Source of the DNA: Nostoc sp. S13
Lineage (GTDB): Bacteria; Cyanobacteriota; Cyanobacteriia; Cyanobacteriales; Nostocaceae
Assembly (NCBI RefSeq): GCF_029379315.1
Contig: NZ_JAQYWQ010000054.1
Span: 1-43,305 of the forward strand
Length of the DNA: 43,305 nt
Direction of reading: 5' to 3'
The translations under genes were made by a program, and so were the position numbers. The first letter of the stretch is position 1; each line of letters starts with the position of its first letter. The notes under the pieces are model-generated. The model saw nothing but the letters and a program-made list of their open reading frames with translations, made no database searches and was not told the origin of the DNA. Positions 34,794 to 43,170 of this stretch are shown one piece after another.

Positions 34794-35102
34794 ATGGAAA
34801 ACACATTGTTCACTACATTGACTGCCAACGAAGAAGCAAATTTGTCTGGTGGTAATTGGCAACCAAAAAAGAAGCCTCCTGCTAAACCCACCACCACTAC
34901 TACTACTACTAATACGACTACTACCATTACACTAACTGGCGGCAATGGCGGCACTGGTGGAGTTGGTGGAGCTGGCGGAGCTGGCATCCAAAACACCAGC
35001 ACCGGCTCTGTTAGCGTTACTGGTGGAACCGTTACTGGTGGAGCTGGTGGAACTGGTGGAGCTGGTGGAGATGGTGCCCCAGCCGTTGCATTAGGTTATT
35101 AA
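34794..35102 (+). CDS. Double-glycine precursor peptide 3
   Basis: 102 residues, identical protein to unit 2, and the DNA including the following spacer also looks the same, so this is a recent tandem duplication of one 357-bp unit. It would raise the dose of the Gln-type peptide (NWQPKKK) within the polycistronic message. Confidence 0.88.
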   Translation: MENTLFTTLTANEEANLSGGNWQPKKKPPAKPTTTTTTTNTTTTITLTGGNGGTGGVGGAGGAGIQNTSTGSVSVTGGTVTGGAGGTGGAGGDGAPAVALGY

Positions 35103-35150
35103 TCTCAAGAATCAAGCGTTAATCCCCACAATCAAGCGAGAACTAAGACT

Positions 35151-35459
35151 ATGGAAAGCACATTGTTCACTACATTGACTGCCAACGAAGAAGCAAATTT
35201 ATCTGGTGGTAATTGGAAACCAAAAAAGAAGCCTCCTGCTAAACCCACCACCACCACTACTACTACTAATACTACTAAGACCATTACACTAACTGGCGGC
35301 AATGGCGGCGCTGGTGGAACTGGTGGAGCTGGCGGTCCTGGCATCCTAAATAGCGGCACTGGCTCTGTTAGCGTTAGTGGCGGAACCGTTACTGGTGGAG
35401 CTGGTGGAGCTGGTGGAGCTGGTGGAGATGGCGCCCCAGCCGTTGCATTAGGTTATTAA
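35151..35459 (+). CDS. Double-glycine precursor peptide 4 (mosaic)
   Basis: 102 residues. The leader and the first three quarters (NWKPKKKPPAKP, ILNSGTGSVSVSGG) match units 1 and 5, whereas the C-terminus (GGDGAPAVALGY and the stop context) matches units 2 and 3. The block between them, GGAGGAGGAGGDG, agrees with unit 6. This is best explained by unequal crossing-over or gene conversion within the array. Confidence 0.88.
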   Translation: MESTLFTTLTANEEANLSGGNWKPKKKPPAKPTTTTTTTNTTKTITLTGGNGGAGGTGGAGGPGILNSGTGSVSVSGGTVTGGAGGAGGAGGDGAPAVALGY

Positions 35460-35507
35460 TCTCAAAAATCAAGCGTTAATCCCAACAATCAAGCGAGAAC
35501 TAAGACT

Positions 35508-35807
35508 ATGGAAAGCACATTGTTCACTACATTGACTGCCAACGAAGAAGCAAATTTATCTGGTGGTAATTGGAAACCAAAAAAGAAGCCTCCTGCTAAA
35601 CCCACCACCACCACTACTACTACTAATACTACTAAGACCATTACACTAACTGGCGGCAATGGCGGCGCTGGTGGAACTGGTGGAGCTGGCGGTCCTGGCA
35701 TCCTAAATAGCGGCACTGGCTCTGTTAGCGTTAGTGGCGGAACCGTTACTGGTGGAGCTGGTGGACCTGGTGGACCTGGTGGAGATGGTGCCCCAGCCAT
35801 TGGATAG
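35508..35807 (+). CDS. Double-glycine precursor peptide 5
   Basis: 99 residues with the same protein sequence as unit 1, including the two Gly-Pro steps (GGPGGPGGDG) and the short end APAIG. In units 1 and 5 the coding sequence stops at TAG and the following bases keep a remnant of the longer ending, so the shorter C-terminus seems to be derived by a small rearrangement near the stop. Confidence 0.88.
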   Translation: MESTLFTTLTANEEANLSGGNWKPKKKPPAKPTTTTTTTNTTKTITLTGGNGGAGGTGGAGGPGILNSGTGSVSVSGGTVTGGAGGPGGPGGDGAPAIG

Positions 35808-35869
35808 ATAATTTAGGTTAATCTCAAAAATCAAGCGTTAATCCCAACAATTAAGCGAGAACTAAGACT

Positions 35870-36181
35870 ATGGAAAGCACATTGTTCACTACATTGACTG
35901 CTAACGAAGAAGCAAATTTATCTGGTGGTTGGTATACTAAGAAGAAACCAGCGCCAAAGAAGACTCCTGCTAAACCCACCACTACTACTAATACTAGTAC
36001 TACCATTAAACTAACTGGCGGTAATGGTGGCGCTGGTGGAACTGGTGGAGCTGGCGGTCCTGGTATCCTAAATAGCGGCAAAGGCTCTGTTAGCGTTAGT
36101 GGCGGAACCGTTACTGGTGGAGCTGGTGGAGCTGGTGGAGCTGGTGGAGATGGCGCCCCAGCCATTGCATATGGGTGGTAG
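35870..36181 (+). CDS. Double-glycine precursor peptide 6 (most divergent of the array)
   Basis: 103 residues. The leader is conserved but the post-GG segment is WYTKKKPAPKKTPAKP, with only four consecutive Thr, and ILNSGKGSVSVSGG carries a Lys in place of Thr. The C-terminus APAIAYGW ends in Trp. Divergence is concentrated in the basic segment while the Gly-Gly-X frame is intact, suggesting the Gly pattern is under constraint. Last intact member of the array. Confidence 0.88.
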   Translation: MESTLFTTLTANEEANLSGGWYTKKKPAPKKTPAKPTTTTNTSTTIKLTGGNGGAGGTGGAGGPGILNSGKGSVSVSGGTVTGGAGGAGGAGGDGAPAIAYGW

Positions 36182-36535
36182 GCAAACTTATGAGGTTGAG
36201 TAGAAGGGAAACAATAAACGCAAAGACACTATTAACTGCGTTTGTTAGTAGGATAAAGTGTCTTAAATAAAGTACCCTGTTGAAGCAGGTTAAGTTACTT
36301 TTAAGCGAACGATTAGCTGTGTTGGTTATCGCAGTTATCCTAGCATACGTTTATTACTACCTAAATACTTTTCTTCAATAAAGTTAATAAAGTTTACCAA
36401 CAGTTGCTTTCTAGCAACTGTTGGTAAACTTAAGCAGTCTTTTTCCCTAGTTGACTGCTGACCTTGAGTACTCAACTAGGGGAGTGAGCGCTGCTATTGG
36501 ACAAATCAACCATATTCTTCACAACCTAATAGTTT
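36182..36535. other. Gap after the array
   Basis: A 33-codon frame from TTG at 36280 to TAA at 36379-36381 reads KQVKLLLSERLAVLVIAVIL then AYVYYYLNTFLQ, a single hydrophobic span. There is no ribosome site, so it is either a relic or a small membrane peptide. The perfect hairpin at 36392-36429 follows it. Confidence 0.3.
36392..36429 (+). terminator. Perfect 17-bp hairpin, likely end of the array transcript
   Basis: gtttaccaacagttgct (36392-36408) and its exact complement (36413-36429) around TTCT. The following bases (taagcagtctttttccc) include a late T-run, so termination is probable but not textbook. Confidence 0.5.
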
Positions 36536-36610
36536 GTGAATGATAACGAAGCTATTTTTGCATCACTTACTCCAAACGAATAGGCAAGTGTATCTATTCC
36601 CTTGGAGTAA
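36536..36610 (+). pseudogene. Decayed double-glycine precursor
   Basis: From GTG at 36536 the frame reads NDNEAIFASLTPNE, then a TAG stop at 36581-36583, then ASVSIPLE and a second stop. It aligns with the array leaders (LFTTLTANEEANLSGG): the hydrophobic F-x-x-L-T, the acidic residue and the stretch before the missing GG are in register. A relic of another precursor of the family. Confidence 0.5.
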
Positions 36611-36765
36611 GTAAGCTAAACATACCAAAGTTGGCGATGTTTTCTCTGTTGATGTAGAAAAATATAGCGAATCTAGCGATTTTGGTACGTACTAGCTCTC
36701 GTTATCTTAACTGAAAGCAACTTTGTAAAAAGTGCAAAACTGATAATTAGCAACTTAGGTTAAGT

Positions 36766-37029
36766 ATGGAAAGCACTCAAACATCCTCAATGTTTACCTC
36801 ACTAACGGAAACCGACGAAGCAAGCCTGTGTGGTGGTGTAGTTAGTATTACTAAAGGTACTGTAAAAAAGGGAGCAGCTGGGAAAAAGGGAACAGCTGGG
36901 AAAAAAGGAGCATCTGCGTCAGTAAAAAAAGTAAAGATAGTCAAATCAACTACAGGCAAAACTACAACTACAACTTCATCTGTTCTTGATGCTAGTACAG
37001 TGAGTCTATTGGCATCTTTATTCGCATGA
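36766..37029 (+). CDS. Seventh, divergent double-glycine precursor peptide
   Basis: 87 residues. The leader is SSMFTSLTETDEASLCGG (L-12, T-11, D-8, E-7, L-4, C-3, GG), so the same C39 recognition is expected. The predicted product is strongly basic: VVSITKGTVKKGAAGKKG, then TAGKKGASASVKKVK, a Gly-x-x repeat of collagen-like periodicity with Lys-Lys; a Thr-rich stretch and a hydrophobic tail SVLDASTVSLLASLFA follow. The tail could be an amphipathic or membrane-active end. It lacks the GGX blocks of the array and may be a partner component, an alternative substrate or a bacteriocin-like peptide. The only Cys in the gene is in the leader. Directly upstream of the transporter gene, separated by a terminator hairpin. 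Confidence 0.82.
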   Translation: MESTQTSSMFTSLTETDEASLCGGVVSITKGTVKKGAAGKKGTAGKKGASASVKKVKIVKSTTGKTTTTTSSVLDASTVSLLASLFA

Positions 37030-37176
37030 TAAAGATACATGAACATCATCAACTATCGACATTCATCTTTCCAGAGTGATTTACTTTTAGTAAAGATTTC
37101 ATATCTGCTTTGATGAAAGTTAAATGAATGCTCATTAGCTTAGTACAATTAAAATGTTGGTCAAATTTTTAATGAT

Positions 37177-37204
37177 GCAGGGACGAAACCCTGCTATTTT
37201 TTTT
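37177..37204 (+). terminator. Terminator between precursor 7 and the transporter gene
   Basis: The stem gcaggg (37177-37182) and ccctgc (37189-37194) with a six-base loop is followed by a run of T (37195-37204). It would allow more precursor than transporter to be made if it is leaky. Confidence 0.78.
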
Positions 37205-37242
37205 GGATTTTATCACGATATTATTAGGTATTAGAGTCTGAA

Positions 37243-39387
37243 ATGAAATACCAAGTTGTTACACAACATAGTGAGGAAGATTGTGGAGCTGCTTGTCTTG
37301 CTTCCATTGCCAAACATTATCGGCGTAACTTTACACTAAATCGCATCCGGGAAGCGGTAGGTACTGGCCAATTAGGAACAACATTGTTGGGATTGAGGCG
37401 GGGAGCCGAGGCACTTGGTTTTAATGCGCGTTCCGTCAGGGCATCAAAAGAAATATTAGACCGAATAGACCAAGCACCACTACCAGCAATTATTCACTGG
37501 AAAGGCTACCACTGGGTTGTTTTGTATGGTCAGAAAGGCAAGAAATATATAGTTGCCGACCCAGCAGCTAACATCCGTTATCTCTCCAAAAAAGAATTAA
37601 TGGAGGGTTGGCCGGATATGGTGATGCTTTTATTAGAGCCAGATTCGGTTCGCTTTTATGCTCAACCGGATGATAAAATAGGCGGTTTCGGGCGCTTTAT
37701 GCGGCGTGTAGTGCCTTATGGAGGCATACTATTCGAGGCTTTTTTGTGCGCCGTTATTATCGGTCTGCTTTCGTTAACTTCTCCAATCCTGCTTCAAATT
37801 CTGACTGATGATGTACTGGTTCGAGGAGATACCAAGCTGCTTGGGGCTTTGATTATTGCCGTTGTGGTAATGAATCTTGTGTCAAGTAGTCTACAACTAT
37901 TTCAATCTAATCTCATTGCTCATTTTGCCCAACGGCTTGAGTTAGGGCTAGTTCTGGAATTTGCCAGGACAATCCTGCGGTTGCCTCTGACTTACTATGA
38001 ATCACGTCGCAGTGGTGAGATTGTTAGCAGATTGCAAGATATTGAACAAATTAATCAGCTAGTTACCCAAATAGTTGTTAGTCTGCCTAGCCAATTTTTT
38101 ATTGCAGTGGTTTCTTTAAGTTTCATGCTATTCTACAGCTGGAAACTCTGCTTGGTAGCCTTTGTTATTGCTATTGTTATGAGTTCCTCTACGGTTGTTT
38201 TTCTGCCTACACTTCAACAGAAAGTCAGAAGTATATTAGTCTTAGACGCGGAAAATCAAGGTGTTCTCGTTGAAAGCTTTAAAGGGGCGCTGACACTCAA
38301 AACTACTACTGCTGGCCCGCAATTTTGGGAAGAATTCCAGAATCGATTTGGTCGGTTAGCAAATCAAACATTCCGCACAATTCAGATTGGAATTATTAAC
38401 AATATCTTTTCTGGGTTAGTTTACGCTATCGGCAGCGTTTGTTTGATTGGTTTCGGCAGCACGCTAGTTATTAGTAAGGAACTCAGCATCGGTCAACTGC
38501 TGGCATTTAACGCGATGAATGGTAATTTTTTGGCATTCATTGGTACTGTGATCGGATTTATAGATGAATTAACGCGTGCAAAAACTGCGACCGAACGCTT
38601 AACAGAAGTTATTGATGCCACACCTGAAACTCAAGGCGATACTAACAAACCCTTTGTTAAAATTCCTAGCAACGCTAATATTATTTGCACAAATCTAAAC
38701 TTTCACTACCCTGGCAGGTTAGAGTTACTGGAAAATTTCTCCTTAACTATTCCTGGCGGTAAAGTTGTTTCCCTAATTGGTACATCTGGCTGTGGTAAAA
38801 GTTCTTTTGCTAAACTGATAGCCGGATTATATACACCTATTTCTGGCAACATTCGCATTGGTATTTATAATCTGCAAGACCTAGCCCTTGATTGTTTGCG
38901 GCAACAAGTTGGTCTCGTTCCTCAAGATGCTCATTTTTGGAGTCGCTCAATTGTTGAAAACTTCCGGTTAGGTTCTCCTCACGTCACTTTTGAGCAAATT
39001 GTCAGTGCTTGCCAAATTGCTGAGGCAGACGATTTTATTAGTAAACTACCTGAAAAATATCAAACTGTATTAGGTGAATTTGGGTCAAATATTTCTGGTG
39101 GACAACGCCAAAGACTGGCTATAGCAAGAGCTATCGTTAATGATCCACCAGTCCTGATTTTAGATGAATCAACTGCTGGACTCGATCCAGTTAGTGAAGG
39201 TCAAGTTTTAGATCAACTGTTGTCCCACCGCAAAGGAAAAACCACAATCCTGATTAGCCACCGTCCGAGAGTAATTACCCGTGCTGATTGGATTGTGTTG
39301 CTTAATCAAGGCAAGTTACAAATTCAGGGGACTGTGGAAGATTTGCGTGCCCAACCAGGAAACCATTTAGACTTTTTAACCCCTTAA
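37243..39387 (+). CDS. Peptidase-C39 ABC transporter (bacteriocin-type exporter)
   Basis: Cuts double-glycine leaders and exports the product. N-terminal C39 peptidase: catalytic Cys14 (SEEDCGAACLASIAKHY), His90 (WKGYHWVVLYG) and Asp106 (YIVADPAANI), all present, so the protease should be active. A six-helix membrane domain (about residues 165-445) follows. The ATPase has Walker A at 513-520 (GTSGCGKSS), signature ISGGQRQR around 617, Walker B PVLILDEST around 637-645 and the switch His in TILISHRPR. 714 residues, standard. It lies in the same direction right after precursor 7, and 1 kb after the array. Its likely partner is the HlyD protein at 31816-33150; no outer-membrane TolC gene is in the window. 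Confidence 0.96.
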   Translation: MKYQVVTQHSEEDCGAACLASIAKHYRRNFTLNRIREAVGTGQLGTTLLGLRRGAEALGFNARSVRASKEILDRIDQAPLPAIIHWKGYHWVVLYGQKGKKYIVADPAANIRYLSKKELMEGWPDMVMLLLEPDSVRFYAQPDDKIGGFGRFMRRVVPYGGILFEAFLCAVIIGLLSLTSPILLQILTDDVLVRGDTKLLGALIIAVVVMNLVSSSLQLFQSNLIAHFAQRLELGLVLEFARTILRLPLTYYESRRSGEIVSRLQDIEQINQLVTQIVVSLPSQFFIAVVSLSFMLFYSWKLCLVAFVIAIVMSSSTVVFLPTLQQKVRSILVLDAENQGVLVESFKGALTLKTTTAGPQFWEEFQNRFGRLANQTFRTIQIGIINNIFSGLVYAIGSVCLIGFGSTLVISKELSIGQLLAFNAMNGNFLAFIGTVIGFIDELTRAKTATERLTEVIDATPETQGDTNKPFVKIPSNANIICTNLNFHYPGRLELLENFSLTIPGGKVVSLIGTSGCGKSSFAKLIAGLYTPISGNIRIGIYNLQDLALDCLRQQVGLVPQDAHFWSRSIVENFRLGSPHVTFEQIVSACQIAEADDFISKLPEKYQTVLGEFGSNISGGQRQRLAIARAIVNDPPVLILDESTAGLDPVSEGQVLDQLLSHRKGKTTILISHRPRVITRADWIVLLNQGKLQIQGTVEDLRAQPGNHLDFLTP

Positions 39388-39509
39388 TTAAGGGGCAGGG
39401 CTATTTCGTTCTATACATAAACACATAGTTTGATTTCTTCTTGCCCACTGTACTTACTCACAGTTTTAACTAGAGCAATCTTATTTAATTTGTGAAGATT
39501 GAAAGCTTT

Positions 39510-39549
39510 AGATCCTTGATTTCTCTAAGAAGTCAAGGATCTTGTTGTT
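39510..39549 (+). terminator. Terminator after the transporter gene
   Basis: agatccttga (39510-39519) and tcaaggatct (39533-39542) form a perfect 10-bp stem with a 13-base loop, followed by TGTTGTTT. Confidence 0.72.
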
Positions 39550-40332
39550 TATGAATGATTTAAGTTTGCTATATACCAGGCAAGTCTCAACCATTCCCTT
39601 GATAAACTCAAAGCTAAAGCCAAATAAGTTACTATTTTTCCTAAAGTTTTGGCAGATAAAGATGCCGTTCTAATTTGCATTAAAGACAATAATTTAACTC
39701 TCTTCTATTATTTTGATAAATATAAATCAGAAACCTTAATTTTAAATAAATCCGTAAATATACTGTTGCATCTTTGCAAAATAGCTGAAGACCAAAAGCT
39801 CTGCAACCATAAATAAAACCTATATGTCTTTTTTATTTCTTAACCATGACTTAGAAATCACAATTTCCCAAAACAGGAGTTAATTGTCAGGAAATTGAGA
39901 TATTTGTACTGAGGTATTCATAAAAACTTATTTAATAAAATATTTTCTATATATATGCTTGCGTTAATAACTATTAAGAAATCCTGATTAAAGAATATTG
40001 CAATACCTTGATTTAATTGCTAACGTGTGTATGACAACGATGCTGATGAGCGCTCGGATCTAGGAGAAGTAAAATCTATGAGCTACATCCGTTCAGCCAA
40101 GTATGTTAGGTTTTGACGGGTTAAAAAGGAGAAATTTCTGCCTCGTATAGACAATTATGAGGGATGGCAGATTAACTAAGAAATATCTCGTTGCTAAAGG
40201 CTTAGTTTCAGTTTGATTTCAATTGCAATTGATTATTTGTCTTACCTTGCGCCGATAAGCGAGTAGCTGTGATTATGTCGGTCGGCAATAACGAAGAGTT
40301 TGGTAAGACTTAAATTTTGGAGGATAAAACCA
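39550..40332. other. 0.8-kb gap before the SDR gene
   Basis: No confident gene. The frame TTG 39649 to TAA 39816 (55 codons) reads ADKDAVLICIKDNNLTLFYY, protein-like but without a ribosome site. A tiny frame at 40078-40116 (SYIRSAKYVRF) does have AGGAG upstream and could be a leader peptide. Otherwise AT-rich DNA with GGAGG just before the next start. Confidence 0.3.
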
Positions 40333-41205
40333 ATGAAGATTCAAGGCAAAGTAGCTCTAATTACAGGGGCTTCGCGTGGGATTGGACGAGCGATCGCCCT
40401 GGAACTAGCGCAACTAGGCATTAAGCGGCTGATATTGGTAGCACGCGATCGCCAAAAGTTAGTTGAGGTAGCTAAGGAAATCGAGGCGATGGGCACAGAA
40501 GCTGCGATCGTGGCATTAGATTTGACGCAGACAATTGAAGTGAATATCGTTGTTGCCCAACTGTGGCGCAATTACGGACAGATTCACCTGCTAGTTAATT
40601 GTGCGGGAGTCGCATACCAAAGCTCGTTTTTGCAATCTAAAATGCCCCAAGTTCAAGAAGAACTTTCTGTGAACTTGCTAGGAATGTACAACCTCACTAG
40701 TCTGATCGCTCGACGCATGGCCAGCCAAAGGCAAGGGACAATTGTCAATGTGTCGAGTCTGATGGGGAAAGTTGCTGCACCGACGATGGCGACTTACTCA
40801 GCTACCAAGTTTGCAATTTTGGGATTTACCGAAGCCTTGCGGCGCGAACTAGCTGAATATAATATCCGGGTGATCGCATTACTGCCTACCCTCACAGACA
40901 CAGACATGATGCGTGACTTAAAATTATTTCGCTGGGTGATCCCCATGACTCCCCAGGAAGTGGCTAAAGCACTCGTCACCGGAATGCAAAATGATTCACC
41001 AGAAATTTTAGTCGGATGGCAAAGTCATTTAGCCGTATGGTGTCAACGCCTTGCTCCCTGGTTGCTAGAGCTAATTTTACGAATAGCAACTCCGCCAACA
41101 CTAACAAAACAACAGTCGAGTCAAAAACTGAACAAGCTGATCCCGAAACTGAGTTTTTTGACGAAAATCCATCGTTTCGGCGATTTATTCTTGTCAAGAA
41201 CATGA
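40333..41205 (+). CDS. Short-chain dehydrogenase/reductase
   Basis: NAD(P)-dependent oxidoreductase. The Rossmann opening VALITGASRGIGRAIALE has TGxxxGxG; NCAG at about residue 86 is the NNAG variant; the catalytic Ser and YxxxK lie in VNVSSLMGKVAAPTM and ATYSATKFAILGF. The C-terminal region (LLELILRIATPPTL) is hydrophobic and the tail basic, suggesting membrane association as in ketosphinganine or acyl reductases; substrate unknown. I choose ATG at 40333 with GGAGG nine bases upstream; the frame is open to 40300 but the extra residues are not SDR-like. No operon partner. Confidence 0.88.
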   Translation: MKIQGKVALITGASRGIGRAIALELAQLGIKRLILVARDRQKLVEVAKEIEAMGTEAAIVALDLTQTIEVNIVVAQLWRNYGQIHLLVNCAGVAYQSSFLQSKMPQVQEELSVNLLGMYNLTSLIARRMASQRQGTIVNVSSLMGKVAAPTMATYSATKFAILGFTEALRRELAEYNIRVIALLPTLTDTDMMRDLKLFRWVIPMTPQEVAKALVTGMQNDSPEILVGWQSHLAVWCQRLAPWLLELILRIATPPTLTKQQSSQKLNKLIPKLSFLTKIHRFGDLFLSRT

Positions 41206-41673
41206 TTTCTGGCGTGTCTGCACATAAGTCCTAAATTTTTTGGCGCGATCGCCTCCTCTTCTGCGGTCAATTGCCTTTACCTTTAGGGTAAAAACGGGAG
41301 TACCCGACCAAATTAACTAGATTGACCGCAATCAGCAATCCTTCCCAACCCTAATCAATCAGCTTATAATTCCAGATATGGGCAATCAAGCTCCCAACCA
41401 ACGCCAATGCTAAAAAGGCTGATCGGGAATTTCTGACTAAATCTGGGTATTAACAGACGGTAAACAAACCTTATCAATCACTAGAACACAAAGATGCGAA
41501 TATCTGAGTAGACTGCACTAATGATTACTAGACTTGCCTGAGTTCGGAGTTACTGAAAATCACCAAATTAAAAATGTTATGGCTCAGGGTACTTATTGTA
41601 TTTATACTGAGTTAGGTGCTATTAGATACTCATGTAAATTTTATAGATATAACTTATTTCGGAGCAACCAGAA
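41206..41673. other. Gap between the SDR and GH57 genes
   Basis: No intact gene. On the minus strand about 41355-41455 reads YPDLVRNSRSAFLALALVGS then LIAHIWNYKLID before a stop, perhaps the end of a lost small membrane protein. The rest shows nothing recognised. Confidence 0.35.
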
Positions 41674-43170
41674 ATGCTTTCCTTATCCACAACTCTCACT
41701 CCTTTGCCCGAAATCATTGATGGCTTACCGAATATTTCTGGTTGGGAAACAGAGGTTCTCTCTGTAGTTAACGATGATAAACCAGTATTTTTACCAACAA
41801 CAAATATCCGCTTAGAAAACGTAAATGCTGTGTTTGCGATCGCCTTACACATGCACCAGCCAACTATACCGGCTGGACATGGTGGTGCACTCATCAGCAA
41901 TCTGCAATATATGTTTGAACATCCAAATGTTGGGGATAACCACAATGCAGATGCTTTTGCTTATTGTTACAGCCGCATGGCAGACTTGATCCCCGAACTT
42001 GTCAATCAAGGTTGCAATCCCCGTGTGATGTTGGATTACTCAGGTAATCTTTTGTGGGGACTGCGGCAAATGGGACGCGGTGATATTCTCGATAATCTTA
42101 AACGCATCACTTGCGATCGCACCTACCAACCTTATGTAGAGTGGCTGGGTACAATGTGGAGCCATGCAGTTATTCCTTCCACACCCATAGCAGATATTAA
42201 ATTACAGATCATTGCATGGCAACATCACTTTGCAGCAATTTTTGGCTGGGAAGCACTAGCGCGAGTCAAAGGATTTTCCCCTCCAGAAATGCACCTCCCA
42301 AATCACCCTGATGCTCTCTTTGAATTTGTGAAAGCGCTGAAAGAATGTGGATATCGCTGGCTACTTGTTCAAGAACATTCTGTAGAAACAATTAACGGTC
42401 AATCTCTTACCTACAAACATTTACCACATCGTCTGATTGCCCGCAATTCCCAAGGCGAAACAATTAGCATTACAGCCTTAATTAAAACCCAAGGTTCGGA
42501 TACTAAATTAGTTGCACAAATGCAGCCTTATTATGAAGCTAAAACTTTATCCAAACAACAAATCGGCAGTGTTTTTGTGCCACCAATAGTTAGCCAAATT
42601 GGCGATGGTGAAAATGGCGGCGTGATGATGAATGAATTTCCTAGCGCTTTTAAACAAGCTTGGTGGGATATGGTGAATAACGGGGGAGGAAAATCAGGTG
42701 TTGTTGGGATGTGTGGTACAGAATATTTAGAATTAATAGAAGCTGCTGGATGCAAACCTGAAGACTATCCAACTTGTCAGCCAGTAGGACAACATCAGAT
42801 TTGGGAGCGAGTTTCAGCAGACAATTGCCAACCGGAAGCTGTAGAGAATGCGATTCAAGAATTAAAGCAAATCAACTCTAATTTTCACATGGATGGAGCC
42901 TCGTGGACAAATCATATCAGTTGGGTAAAAGGATATGAAAATGTGTTGTCTCCCATGTATCAATTAAGTAGTTTATTTCATCAAAAAGTTGATACATTAC
43001 AGCAAGTTGATTCAGCAGAACCTGTAACTAGACAATCTCACTACCGTAACGTTCTCCTACATAACCTTTTACTGCAAACCAGTTGTTTTCGTTATTGGGG
43101 ACAAGGTGCTTGGACTGATTATGCACGGGAAATTTACCAACGTGGGGAAAATTTATTGCACATAAATTGA
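41674..43170 (+). CDS. Glycoside hydrolase family 57-like protein
   Basis: The HMHQP motif at residues 59-63 (HxHQP, conserved region 1 of GH57) and GFSPPEMHLPN with Glu205 (a conserved acidic region) mark a GH57-type (beta/alpha)7 enzyme. GH57 members include amylases, 4-alpha-glucanotransferases and branching enzymes; I cannot tell which this is, and C-terminal residues such as YENVLSPMYQLSSLFHQK and TSCFRYWGQGAWTDYAREIY are shared by an uncharacterised cyanobacterial group. Probably cytoplasmic glucan metabolism, like the debranching enzyme at 6.7 kb. Start ATG at 41674 with GGAG about ten bases upstream. 498 residues, complete; it ends 135 bases before the end of the window. Confidence 0.88.
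   Translation: MLSLSTTLTPLPEIIDGLPNISGWETEVLSVVNDDKPVFLPTTNIRLENVNAVFAIALHMHQPTIPAGHGGALISNLQYMFEHPNVGDNHNADAFAYCYSRMADLIPELVNQGCNPRVMLDYSGNLLWGLRQMGRGDILDNLKRITCDRTYQPYVEWLGTMWSHAVIPSTPIADIKLQIIAWQHHFAAIFGWEALARVKGFSPPEMHLPNHPDALFEFVKALKECGYRWLLVQEHSVETINGQSLTYKHLPHRLIARNSQGETISITALIKTQGSDTKLVAQMQPYYEAKTLSKQQIGSVFVPPIVSQIGDGENGGVMMNEFPSAFKQAWWDMVNNGGGKSGVVGMCGTEYLELIEAAGCKPEDYPTCQPVGQHQIWERVSADNCQPEAVENAIQELKQINSNFHMDGASWTNHISWVKGYENVLSPMYQLSSLFHQKVDTLQQVDSAEPVTRQSHYRNVLLHNLLLQTSCFRYWGQGAWTDYAREIYQRGENLLHIN

Larger units (their letters stand above)
34040..36181 (+). repeat. Six-unit tandem array of precursor genes (period 357-362 bp)
   Basis: ATG codons lie at 34075, 34437, 34794, 35151, 35508 and 35870, so spacings are 362, 357, 357, 357 and 362. 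Each gene is preceded by the same block ending agcgagaactaagact. Units 34437-34793 and 34794-35150 look identical by eye. The units differ mainly in the Gly-rich half and the last residues. Confidence 0.95.

Noticed and set aside
34056..36165. Minus-strand open frames (75-104 aa) opposite each precursor gene, Pro/Val-rich
   Set aside because: They mirror the Gly-rich and Thr-rich codons of the plus strand (GGT/ACC and ACC/GGT), have no ribosome sites and repeat exactly with the array. Shadows.
34040..36181. CRISPR array
   Set aside because: The period of about 357 bp is coding, with no short direct repeats and unique spacers; no cas genes in the window.
37243..39387. Lanthipeptide or nitrile-hydratase-leader RiPP cluster
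   Set aside because: No LanM, LanB/C, YcaO or radical-SAM gene is in the window and the leaders are short double-glycine types, not long NHLP or Nif11 leaders.
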